Part shown: one piece after another, positions 56,007 through 63,664 of the stretch
Numbering within the stretch: position 1 is the stretch's first letter
Layout of the letters: each line of letters begins with the position of its first letter
Assembly (NCBI GenBank): GCA_963849095.1
Contig: CAWKGA010000003.1
Coordinates: forward strand, 1-64,000
DNA from: JASHUC01 sp963849095
GTDB lineage: Bacteria > Pseudomonadota > Gammaproteobacteria > Steroidobacterales > Steroidobacteraceae
DNA: 64,000 nt
Reading direction: 5' to 3'
Position numbers and translations under genes: made by a program
The notes under the pieces: model-generated
What the model was told of the DNA's origin: nothing
Database searches by the model: none
Seen by the model: the letters and a program-made list of their open reading frames with translations, nothing else

Positions 56007-57113
56007 ATGAAGGCCGCTCTGTTCAGTCCCTGCACGTATCCGGGACCGACTGCGCCGAGCGGCTGGCCGACGCCGGTCACGGTCTATTCGTCCGATATTT
56101 CCCGGCAGACGTTCGAGACCGCCCTCGAGCACAGCCGTCTCGCCGACGAGGTGGGCTTCGACTGGATCACGGTCGCCGAGCACCACTTCGGGCCCTTCTG
56201 CATGACGCCGAATCCGATGGTGCTCGCCGGCGCCCTCACGCAGGTAGTCAAGCGCGCCAAGATTGCGCTGCTCGGCGCCGACATTCCCATTTTGAACCCG
56301 GTTCGCGTGGCCGAGGAGTTCGCCATGCTGGACCTCCTGTCGGGCGGCCGGCTGGTCGCCGGCATGCTGCGAGGGACGCCCAACGAGTACATCACCTACA
56401 ACGTCAATCCGAGGGAATCGCGGGGCCGCTTCGAGGAGGCCCTGCAGCTGATCCGCATGGCCTGGACCGAGCCTGAGCCGTTCGGCTGGCAGGGCCGCTA
56501 CTGGCAGTACAAGACCGTCAGTATCTGGCCACGGCCGATTCAGCAGCCCCATCCACCCATCTACATGTCGGGATCGAGCCCGGAGTCCGGCGAGTTCGCG
56601 GCGAAGAATCGGATCGGTCTCGGCTTTGCGGTGACGACCCTCGCTCTCGCCGCCAGGGCGTCGAGCCATTACCGTTCACAGGCCGCGCTTGCCGGGTGGA
56701 CGCCGCGGCCCGACGACATCATCTACCGCGTACCCTTCCACGTCGCGGAAAGCGACGATGAGGCCATGGAGGACCTCGCCGCCGCCGCCGCCGCGAGCTC
56801 GCGCAGCTTCAGCCTCGCACTGTCTCAAGGGGCCGAGGCCGCCATTGCCGAGGCCGGCTATTACGGCCGCGACGATGCCCAGCGCGGACGCGTCGCGGCA
56901 GCCTTCTCCGGCGGGATCCGGGGACGGATCGAGAACGCGCAGCTGCTCCTCGGCGCGCCCCAAACGGTGATCGGTCAGATCCGCCGCATCCATGCCGAGA
57001 TCGGCGCAGGGGTGCTCGACCTGGTCCCCGCAGTGGGCGGGGAGAAGGCCATGGCCTCCATCGAGCGGTTTGGGACCCGGATCCTGCCCGCCCTCCGCGA
57101 GCTCGGCGCGTGA
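56007..57113 (+). CDS. Luciferase-like monooxygenase (LLM class)
   Basis: 368 residues from ATG 56007. The bacterial luciferase TIM-barrel pattern is present: EHSRLADEVGFDWITVAEHH, then NPVRVAEEFAMLDLLSGGRL, GMLRGTPNEY and HPPIYMSGSSPES. LLM enzymes use reduced flavin (FMN or F420) to oxidise organic substrates. The stop overlaps the start of a small hydrolase-like gene (GTGA). Substrate unknown. Upstream in-frame codons to 55782 lack recognisable sequence and are excluded. Confidence 0.88.
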   Translation: MKAALFSPCTYPGPTAPSGWPTPVTVYSSDISRQTFETALEHSRLADEVGFDWITVAEHHFGPFCMTPNPMVLAGALTQVVKRAKIALLGADIPILNPVRVAEEFAMLDLLSGGRLVAGMLRGTPNEYITYNVNPRESRGRFEEALQLIRMAWTEPEPFGWQGRYWQYKTVSIWPRPIQQPHPPIYMSGSSPESGEFAAKNRIGLGFAVTTLALAARASSHYRSQAALAGWTPRPDDIIYRVPFHVAESDDEAMEDLAAAAAASSRSFSLALSQGAEAAIAEAGYYGRDDAQRGRVAAAFSGGIRGRIENAQLLLGAPQTVIGQIRRIHAEIGAGVLDLVPAVGGEKAMASIERFGTRILPALRELGA

Positions 57114-57574
57114 GCCGCCCTCTCGTCGCGCTGCCACCGGCCGCGGCTTGCGAGCTCCTGGCCGTGAGGGTTCCCATCGATCGATCACCCGACGATCTCG
57201 AAAGCTTCGACCTCCTCGCCCATGCGCAAGCCGCTGAAGAAGCCTTGCGTCTGGCGCTCAGGCGGCCGCTTGCCGTTCACGCGCTGGTGCTGGCGGCCGC
57301 CGCCCCGCCGGCGGACCTCGAGCTCGTCGCGCGCTTTGCGGAACTCACGGTCCCGACCCTCGCCCTGTTCGGCACACGTGATCGGGAGGTGCCGCCCGAA
57401 ACGGGCCGCCGCTGGCGCGCCCTCCTTCCCCGGTGCAATCTCGTCTTCCTCTACGACGCCGGACACGACCTTGCCGCCGACCGGCCGCAAGCCTTTGCCG
57501 ACATCGTCCTCGATTTCATCTCCGACCCTGGCGCCTTCCTGGTCAATCGCCGCAACGGCGCGCTGCATCCGTGA
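57110..57574 (+). CDS. Short alpha/beta-hydrolase C-terminal-like protein
   Basis: 154 residues from GTG 57110, overlapping the LLM stop. The C-terminal half has the alpha/beta-hydrolase acid-and-His region: VPTLALFGTRDREVPPETGR with the Asp, and FLYDAGHDLAADRPQAFADI with the His. The N-terminal half is too short and lacks the nucleophile elbow G-x-S-x-G. So it is either an inactive remnant or a non-enzymatic partner of the monooxygenase. Confidence 0.65.
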   Translation: MSRPLVALPPAAACELLAVRVPIDRSPDDLESFDLLAHAQAAEEALRLALRRPLAVHALVLAAAAPPADLELVARFAELTVPTLALFGTRDREVPPETGRRWRALLPRCNLVFLYDAGHDLAADRPQAFADIVLDFISDPGAFLVNRRNGALHP

Positions 57575-57672
57575 TGAGCGATGAAAGGGTCTCGCAGGGA
57601 GGCCGGCCGGGCATAGCGCAATGGCGGCAACCGCTGTAGGCTCCCCGCAAGCCCTCAAGCCGGGAGAGACCG

Positions 57673-57990
57673 ATGGCGATCAAACGTTCGTCCAAGAGCC
57701 GCGGCACGCCACTGCGCAAGCCGACGACTTCCGCCGCCGTGCGCCACGTTGACGTGAGGACGAAGCATCAGATGGCTCCAGAGACCCTCTATGAGGGCTG
57801 GCTGTGCAAGAACTCCGCGTGCGGGCTCGTCATTGCCATCGCGCTCGCGCCGGACGGAAGCAAACCGGCTCCGCCGTTGTACGACGATCATTTGAGCGCG
57901 CTCAAATGCCCGCATTGCGGGAACGAGGATCTCTACCGCTGGAACGCTCGCGGCGAGCACCAGTACGCTCCGAAAGCCGCCGGAGCGTGA
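57673..57990 (+). CDS. Small zinc-ribbon protein
   Basis: 105 residues from ATG 57673; GGGAGAG lies six bases upstream. A basic N-terminus is followed by one Cys pair (CKNSACG) and a second (CPHCGNEDLYRW), a four-cysteine zinc ribbon. The tail is alanine-rich. Function unknown; the convergent GST gene ends 21 bases downstream. Confidence 0.68.
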   Translation: MAIKRSSKSRGTPLRKPTTSAAVRHVDVRTKHQMAPETLYEGWLCKNSACGLVIAIALAPDGSKPAPPLYDDHLSALKCPHCGNEDLYRWNARGEHQYAPKAAGA

Positions 57991-58011
57991 AGCCGGCGGC
58001 CCGGCACCCGA

Positions 58012-58773
58012 TCATGCGCTCCGCGCGGCAGTCTGCGGTGGGCGCTCGAGCTTCTCACGCGGCGTCTCGGCGAACATCTTCTGGGCCGCGGGGCGCTCGT
58101 TGATGCGCTCGATCCAGTCGACCAAGCGCGGCGTGTCCTTTGGGTTCACCAGGTCCGCAAAGCCCTTCTCCATCCCATTGGCGATCGCGAAGTTGCAGAT
58201 GTCCGCCAAGGTGTAGTCCGGGCCCGCGAGCCACGGGCTTTCCGTGAGGCGCGCTTCCAGCTTCTTCACGGAGAAGGCGATCTTGCGCATCTCCTCCTCG
58301 AGCATCTCCTTGGGGAAGCCCGCGCGCGCGCGGCGCCATTTCACCTGCTGCTCGTGGAGCGGAATACGCTTCACATAGGCCTCGAACTCCTCGTCCGTGT
58401 ACTGGCGCGCCATGCGGCTCACCATGCGCTCCCAGCCGATCGTCGATACGCACCAGCAGAAGTACTCATCGACCCACTTGGTCCAGATCCGCATCTGAGC
58501 GCGGCGATAGGGATCGTCGGGCCGCAGCCTCGGGCTATCGGCAAAGGCATCCTCCAGATACTCGCAGATCACCGTGGATTCCGTGATGATCCTGCCGTCG
58601 TGATCCAGCGCCGGCACCTGGCCGTTGGGGTTGATCTTCTTGAACCAGTCCTCGTGGTGCTCGAAGATCGCAGGGTTCAGCTGCCGGCGAGTGAAAGGCA
58701 GCCCCTTCTCATGGAGCGCCAGCAGCGGCTTGAGCGAATTGGCTCCGGGGCCGAAGCAATAAAGAGTGAGCAT
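58012..58773 (-). CDS. Glutathione S-transferase family protein
   Basis: 253 residues. The thioredoxin-like N-terminal domain has LYCFGPGANSLKPLLALHEK, then NGQVPALDHDGRIITESTVI with the cis-Pro and the Glu-Ser glutathione-gamma-Glu contacts. The helical C-terminal domain contains SPWLAGPDYTLADICNFAIA with the N-capping Asp. The catalytic Ser or Tyr is not obvious; Ser13 could serve. It conjugates or transfers glutathione to electrophiles. Divergent from luxI over 208 bases. Confidence 0.88.
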   Translation of the reverse strand: MLTLYCFGPGANSLKPLLALHEKGLPFTRRQLNPAIFEHHEDWFKKINPNGQVPALDHDGRIITESTVICEYLEDAFADSPRLRPDDPYRRAQMRIWTKWVDEYFCWCVSTIGWERMVSRMARQYTDEEFEAYVKRIPLHEQQVKWRRARAGFPKEMLEEEMRKIAFSVKKLEARLTESPWLAGPDYTLADICNFAIANGMEKGFADLVNPKDTPRLVDWIERINERPAAQKMFAETPREKLERPPQTAARSA

Positions 58774-58928
58774 GGGGCAGCGTCTCCTCGAGCGATCTCA
58801 GATGCGGGCGCGTCTTGAGGCGGAGCCTCGCATTCCCGGCGCCGCCGACGCACGCGATTCTGGAGCACCGGCCCGCGGCCGGCAAGCGCCCGCCCGCTCC
58901 TGATCCAGTCCCCCTCCGGCGCGCCCCA

Positions 58929-58948
58929 CCCTGTAAGAACTTGCAGGG
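58929..58948. promoter_or_regulatory. lux-box-like dyad upstream of luxI
   Basis: CCCTGTAAGAACTTGCAGGG is a 20-bp inverted repeat in which 8 of 10 positions pair; the core CTG-N10-CAG fits lux-type boxes. Its centre is 43 bases before the luxI start, a usual place for LuxR-family activation overlapping the -35. It lies outside the convergent luxR gene. Confidence 0.7.
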
Positions 58949-58981
58949 CGGCGCCCGCCCGAGGGGTGTGACACTCGGGCC

Positions 58982-59689
58982 ATGATCACGGTCGGCGCGC
59001 GGAACGAACTGGCTCCACACATCGTGAGCTCCATGCACGAGTTCCGGCATGAGATATTCGTAGGCCGACTCGGATGGTCGCTACCGCTGCTCGACGGAGT
59101 GGAGCGCGATCAATACGACAACGAGCAGACCGTTTACTTCGTGGACCGTGACGAGGGCGGGAACATCACCGCATGCGCGCGGCTGCTGCCCACCACGACG
59201 CCGTACATGCTGCCCGACCTGTTCAGCGCGCTGCTTGGCGGCGTGCGGGCACCACGGGATCCGGCGGTCTGGGAATTGAGCCGCTTCGCGACGAGCGTCC
59301 GCAAGAGCCGAGAAGGCCGCATCCTCTCACTCTCGCAGCCGACCTTGGACCTGCTCGAGGCGGTCAGCGAATTCGCCCGGCGGCATGCAGCGAAGCGGCT
59401 CCTTCTCGTCACCTCCATAGCGAGTGAACGACTGCTGCTGCGGGCTGGGTTCGATGTGCACCGCGTCGCCGCGCCCGTGCAGATGCCGGAGGGCCTCTGC
59501 GTCGCTCTGTACATCGAGGTTCCCGCGGCTCCCGCCGCGGCCGGCCGGGATGTGAGCCGCCGCTGCAGCGGCCCCGGGCCGGCTCGGCCGGCGCGGTCCG
59601 CAAGCGGCCCGGTCATCAAAAGATCAGATTCAACGCCATCGCACGCACCACCGCCTGGGTCTTGTTTGCCGCGCCCAGCTTCTGGATGA
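58982..59689 (+). CDS. luxI: Acyl-homoserine-lactone synthase (LuxI family)
   Basis: 235 residues. Conserved LuxI residues are present: Arg and Phe of EFRHEIFVGRLGWSLPL, Trp in LGW, Asp/Asp of ERDQYDNEQTVYF, and Glu/Arg in ARLLPTTTPYMLPDLF and ELSRFATS. It makes an acyl-homoserine lactone from acyl-ACP or acyl-CoA and S-adenosylmethionine; acyl chain unknown. A 20-bp lux-box-like dyad is centred 43 bases upstream. The C-terminal tail from about residue 180 is proline/alanine/serine-rich and extends 74 bases into luxR on the other strand. Confidence 0.93.
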   Translation: MITVGARNELAPHIVSSMHEFRHEIFVGRLGWSLPLLDGVERDQYDNEQTVYFVDRDEGGNITACARLLPTTTPYMLPDLFSALLGGVRAPRDPAVWELSRFATSVRKSREGRILSLSQPTLDLLEAVSEFARRHAAKRLLLVTSIASERLLLRAGFDVHRVAAPVQMPEGLCVALYIEVPAAPAAAGRDVSRRCSGPGPARPARSASGPVIKRSDSTPSHAPPPGSCLPRPASG

Positions 59690-60341
59690 CGTTGTCCATG
59701 TGGAAGACGGCGGTGCGCTCCGTGATGCCGAGGATCCTGCTGGTCTCCCAGGCGGTCTTTCCGTCCGCTGTCCACTTCAGGCATTCGCGCTCGCGCGGCG
59801 TGAGATGCACATGCGCTCGCGGCAGCAGGCTCGGCAAATTGATCCGCGCCACCGCGTGATGCAGCAAGCTCGCGAACACCTGCACGCGGCCGATCAGGGC
59901 GGCGAGGTCCTGCGCCGGCAGGTCGAGCTTTCGATCGCGCGAGAGACTGAATATTCCGGTCACGCCGGGTTGCTCATGAACGGCGAAGCTCAGTCCGGAC
60001 TGCAAGCCGAACGCCTGTGCTTCCTCCCAAAAACCCTGCGTCTCATCGCCGTGAAACGCTCGCTCATCCCAGATCGCCGGCCGCGTGCTGCGTTCGCAGT
60101 GCTGCACAATCGGATCGACCTTGAAATAGCCCTGCGCGACGTAACGGTCGCCCCAGGCTTGCGGGTAGCCGTTCAGGGCGAAGTGCCGCGGGGTCAGCGA
60201 CGGCACGGCGATCCTGAGCGCGTAGGCGGATCTCTCGAAGCCCTGCTGCCTCGAAAAATTTTCCATCTCGCGTTGCAACGATGGCGTCGTTCTCGCGCGC
60301 TGCATCGTCTCGAACGAGTCGCCCAGCAGACTCACCGCCAC
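59616..60341 (-). CDS. luxR: LuxR-type quorum-sensing transcription regulator
   Basis: 241 residues. The N-terminal autoinducer-binding domain has the family residues Trp/Tyr/Asp/Trp in QAWGDRYVAQGYFKVDPIV and RPAIWDE, and a Gly in GLQSGLSFAVH. The C-terminal GerE helix-turn-helix reads LTPRERECLKWTADGKTAW, ITERTAVFHMDNVIQKLGA. It senses the LuxI signal and probably binds the dyad at 58929-58948. Its 3' end overlaps luxI by 74 bases, convergent. Start ATG 60341. Confidence 0.93.
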   Translation of the reverse strand: MAVSLLGDSFETMQRARTTPSLQREMENFSRQQGFERSAYALRIAVPSLTPRHFALNGYPQAWGDRYVAQGYFKVDPIVQHCERSTRPAIWDERAFHGDETQGFWEEAQAFGLQSGLSFAVHEQPGVTGIFSLSRDRKLDLPAQDLAALIGRVQVFASLLHHAVARINLPSLLPRAHVHLTPRERECLKWTADGKTAWETSRILGITERTAVFHMDNVIQKLGAANKTQAVVRAMALNLIF

Positions 60342-60458
60342 ATGGCCCCCCGTTGGTACCCGTCAGAACCGACACCTCGGCCTCTCGATACTATATGCCC
60401 CCGTGCAGGGCCGGTAGAGGGAGCCGCCAAGTCCGACAGCGCGGCAACGGACGAGGCT

Positions 60459-60860
60459 TCAGCCGTTGCGTCGGCCCTCAACGAGGTCCAGAACGGCCGT
60501 CTCGCGCCACGGCAGGGCCTCCTCGAGCCAGCGGGCGAGGTGCATCCGGCAGAGCATGGGAGAGCTCGCCGAGCCGTCTGGCGCGACGAGCTGGATATTG
60601 GTTCGAATCTCCGCCGGGCTGAGCAAGAAGATCTCCCCGCGGAAACTCCCCCAGTCCCAGCCGAGCGACACCTGCGCGTCGCCCCAGGTGCCGACCCATT
60701 CGGTGTATCCGGTGATCACCTCGGCAGCGAGACCGAGCAGGCGGTCCGGCAAGGCGATCGAGGAGTCGAGCTGCGAGGTGAGATGCCGGATTCGCAGCCT
60801 CGGGAGGTCGGCCTCCGCGACCCGCACGTGGCCGTCGAGCGTGACTTCGGCGGAGCCCAT
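60459..60860 (-). CDS. RsaM-like (DUF4902-type) quorum-sensing modulator, probable
   Basis: 133 residues from ATG 60860, with GAGGAAG 10 bases upstream, instead of the upstream ATG at 61052 which lacks one. The Trp-rich core GYTEWVGTWGDAQVSLGWDW and the RLRIRHLTSQLD start resemble RsaM proteins of Burkholderia and relatives, which lie by luxI/luxR genes and modulate AHL production. The same context holds here: it is upstream of luxR on the same strand, 117 bases away. Sequence similarity is from memory, so the family call is moderate. Confidence 0.5.
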   Translation of the reverse strand: MGSAEVTLDGHVRVAEADLPRLRIRHLTSQLDSSIALPDRLLGLAAEVITGYTEWVGTWGDAQVSLGWDWGSFRGEIFLLSPAEIRTNIQLVAPDGSASSPMLCRMHLARWLEEALPWRETAVLDLVEGRRNG

Positions 60861-60931
60861 GAATGCAGGACTTCCTCGAGTAACGAACCGCCCGATCATA
60901 ATCCAATTTCGGCGCGTGGCGCTCCGCTCCG

Positions 60932-62134
60932 GTGAGATCCGAAGGAGCCGCTCGCGTCCTTCCATCTGCGCCGGAGCGGCCGGCCGCGGCATCGCCTCCC
61001 CCGAGACGGGCCTACCCGGCCCCCGCACTGCTGCCGACACGGTCGGGCGCACAGGGCATCCGGTTCGATTTCAACGACGGCTGCCGAGTGGCCTTGCCGC
61101 CAGGGTCGTGGCTCGTGCGGCTGCGCGATCTCGATCGCGGCCAGATCCTGCACAATTTTGACCTCACCGCCGGGCGCATCCACAGCACTGAGCGCTACTA
61201 CCTGCGCTGGCGTATCGAAGTTTGGGCGGGCGGGCATCCGGGGGAGCCGGTGGTCCGGCACGATTACTCAGCCGAAGGTCGGAATGTGCTGGTGCAGTTT
61301 CCGGTGGACACTCTCGGCGATACGCTCGCCTGGTTCCCCTACGCCGTCAAATTCCACGAGCGACACCGCTGTCGGTTGAGCTGCGCCATGGCAGAGCGAA
61401 TCATTCCGCTCTTTCGGGATGCCTATCCCCGCATCCGCTTCCTCACGCACGAGCAGGTCGAGCCGTCGCAGTACTACGCGACCTACAGTGTCGGCCTGCT
61501 CTTCGACGACGAGGAGCGTATCCACCAGCCCTGCGACTTTCGTCTGGTGGGCCCGCAGCGCACCGCCAGCTACATCCTGGGGGTGGACCCGACCGAGGTG
61601 CTGCCACGCATCGCGGTTCGAGACGAGCGCCGGCCGCTCAGCGAGCCCTACGTGTGCGTCGCCGCGGAAAGCGCCTCCCGCAGCAAGCACTGGACTCACC
61701 CCGGCGCCTGGCGCGAGATCGTCGGCTTTCTCGAGGAATGTGGCTACCGGGTGGTGTGCGTCGATCTGCAGCCGCCGTACGGCAGCAGTCTTCCGTGGCA
61801 AGAAATTCCCGGGGTGGAAGACCCCACCGGCGACCGTTCCTTGGCGGCACGCGCGCGTTGGCTCAAGCATGCGGAACTCTTCGTCGGCCGATCGAGCGGC
61901 CTGTCCCGCCTCGCCCGGGCCGTGGGCACTCCGGTCGTGATGATCGGCGGCTTCACGCAGTCGCCTGGGTGGTTCGAGCGCGCGCGACCGACCACGATCG
62001 AGGCGGCCAAGGACGCCATCAGGCAGGTACCCGCAATCGCGAAGCGGTGCGCGACAGCCCCCGTTCAGGAGGCAGCCCCGTGCCGCTCGACCGCCGCAAA
62101 ACTGAGTCCGACCCGCGATCCGGCCGACCCCTGA
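60932..62134 (+). CDS. Autotransporter O-heptosyltransferase-like protein (TibC family), lacking the iron-finger segment
   Basis: 400 residues from GTG 60932. Blocks of the TibC/strand-loop-strand O-heptosyltransferase family are clear: GIRFDFNDGCRVALPPGSWL, GDTLAWFPYAVKFHERH, CAMAERIIPLFRDAYP, YYATYSVGLLFDDEE, CDFRLVGPQRTASYILGVDP, then ARWLKHAELFVGRSSGLSRL. After TPVVMIGGFT the family normally has about 45 residues with the cysteines of an iron-binding finger; here the sequence jumps to TTIEAAKDAIRQVPA and ends soon. It glycosylates autotransporter adhesins with ADP-heptose in the family; activity here is doubtful. Divergent from the RsaM-like gene. Confidence 0.8.
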   Translation: MRSEGAARVLPSAPERPAAASPPPRRAYPAPALLPTRSGAQGIRFDFNDGCRVALPPGSWLVRLRDLDRGQILHNFDLTAGRIHSTERYYLRWRIEVWAGGHPGEPVVRHDYSAEGRNVLVQFPVDTLGDTLAWFPYAVKFHERHRCRLSCAMAERIIPLFRDAYPRIRFLTHEQVEPSQYYATYSVGLLFDDEERIHQPCDFRLVGPQRTASYILGVDPTEVLPRIAVRDERRPLSEPYVCVAAESASRSKHWTHPGAWREIVGFLEECGYRVVCVDLQPPYGSSLPWQEIPGVEDPTGDRSLAARARWLKHAELFVGRSSGLSRLARAVGTPVVMIGGFTQSPGWFERARPTTIEAAKDAIRQVPAIAKRCATAPVQEAAPCRSTAAKLSPTRDPADP

Positions 62135-62139
62135 TCTGC

Positions 62140-62811
62140 TCAGCGGCCGTTGTCGTCGGACGGGCGATCCGGCTGGCGCTCGTCGTGCGACGGAGCCTGC
62201 CGTTGCGGCGCTGCTCTTTGACCCTCGGTGCTCGGTCCGCCCGCGCCGCTCCGCGGCCCCTTGTCCGTCTGGGCGGGTGCCGCGCGGCTGCGCGGAGCCG
62301 CGGACCCGTGTGCGCGCGAGCTCGATTGCGGACGTGCGCCTCGACCGGCAGTCATGTGAGGCGGGGGACCCGCGTGCGGCGGCGGTCCCGCCGGTCTCAA
62401 GGGGGGCGGCAGTTTTCGATGGATCCAGGTCGTGCGCTGCGCATACCAGGGTCGGCCTTGGTAGTACTGACCCCAGTACACATCCAGCGAGAATGACTCG
62501 ATTGCGATGCCAAGGCCCGGTGCGTAGGAATAAAGCGGGACTCTGTCGCCTTGGTAGACGTAGGCAAGCCCTGGCGCGTAAGACCAGCCACGGCTTCCAT
62601 CAACGTCCACGTCGCACCAGGTCCAATCGCTCAAGCAGCCCATGACCTGCACCGGCGCGCCGGCGTCCAGATGCAGGACCAACGGGTAGCCCCTGTTTGG
62701 GCCGGCTCGAACGTTCAAGGGTCGAACGGTGTAGGCGTTCTGCGCGCTGACACCGGTGGATACCGCGACGAGCAGAATTCCGAGAAGTGAAACCAGACGA
62801 CATGAGCGCAT
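62140..62811 (-). CDS. Exported bacterial SH3 domain protein
   Basis: 223 residues from ATG 62811, with GGGAGAG eight bases upstream. The signal peptide ends near VSAQN. An SH3b domain follows (YTVRPLNVRAGPNRGYPLVL, GSRGWSYAPGLAYV), then a Tyr-rich segment and a long proline/serine/arginine-rich tail. SH3b domains bind peptidoglycan or proteins in the periplasm. Convergent with the heptosyltransferase-like gene, five bases apart. Confidence 0.85.
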   Translation of the reverse strand: MRSCRLVSLLGILLVAVSTGVSAQNAYTVRPLNVRAGPNRGYPLVLHLDAGAPVQVMGCLSDWTWCDVDVDGSRGWSYAPGLAYVYQGDRVPLYSYAPGLGIAIESFSLDVYWGQYYQGRPWYAQRTTWIHRKLPPPLRPAGPPPHAGPPPHMTAGRGARPQSSSRAHGSAAPRSRAAPAQTDKGPRSGAGGPSTEGQRAAPQRQAPSHDERQPDRPSDDNGR

Positions 62812-62989
62812 GCGAAGCTCTCCCAAGCTGCGAGGTTGGCAGCAATGCCCGAGCGGCCTGGGTGTGCGAGGTTCCGTCGCCGCTGTTTGATACTAGCGCA
62901 TCACCGATCAGACATCCAATCCGGCCAGGTGCGCGAGCGGGGGCGCTCGATCGGTGCCTATGTGGTGCAGCGCACCGACGCTTGCGAAT

Positions 62990-63577
62990 TCATCGCCGCG
63001 GAGCGTTCCGAGCTCTCGAGGGACGTGCCTGGATGGGTGGAGCCGTGCGAAAGACGTGATCCCAGAACGAGGTCGTGACGCCAAACCAGGCGTGCTGTCC
63101 CCGGTCATGATGCAGTGCATGCCATCGTTTCCGCCGTCGCAGCCACGCGTTGTCCCCGTGCCACTGGTGTACGGCGTGATGCGTGATGCCGTAGCACAAG
63201 TAGCCGGTCACAACGCCGAGGGTCAGAGCCGAACCGCGCCACACGTCTGTCGCAGCCACGGCCGGAAGAAACACCACCAGAAATACCGCCGTCGCGGTCA
63301 GAAGCGTCGGTGCACCAATCAAGGCGGTGGTATGCCGATGATGCTGCGCGTGCCAGCGGCGAATGGGATCCAACCCGTGCATGACGAAGCGATGCATCAC
63401 ATATTCGATCACCGTCCACACGGCAAGACCCGCCACGACAAAGGCCGCGAGCTCCAGGGCACGCGCACGGGGGCTCCTGACGATCAACACCGCGGACAGG
63501 CCTGCCACTGCAGTGCCATACGAGATGAAATCGGCTCGATACGCCGCCGGGCTATATTCGAACGACAAGAGCCGCAT
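62990..63577 (-). CDS. Fatty-acid hydroxylase/sterol desaturase family protein
   Basis: 195 residues from ATG 63577. Hydrophobic helices (AFVVAGLAVWTVIEYVMHRF onward) carry the di-iron histidine clusters HRFVMHG, HAQHHRH, THHAVHQWH and HALHHDRG. The enzyme would hydroxylate or desaturate a membrane lipid using oxygen. Start chosen so that the first helix follows a short N-terminus. Length typical for short members. Confidence 0.88.
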   Translation of the reverse strand: MRLLSFEYSPAAYRADFISYGTAVAGLSAVLIVRSPRARALELAAFVVAGLAVWTVIEYVMHRFVMHGLDPIRRWHAQHHRHTTALIGAPTLLTATAVFLVVFLPAVAATDVWRGSALTLGVVTGYLCYGITHHAVHQWHGDNAWLRRRKRWHALHHDRGQHAWFGVTTSFWDHVFRTAPPIQARPSRARNAPRR

Positions 63578-63664
63578 TGGATTCCTCAGTGGTGCGGTGC
63601 TAGCCAATCAGATGCCGCTTCCGTCTCATCGGTCATGACCTGGTGAGGTCCGAAAGAGCCGTCG

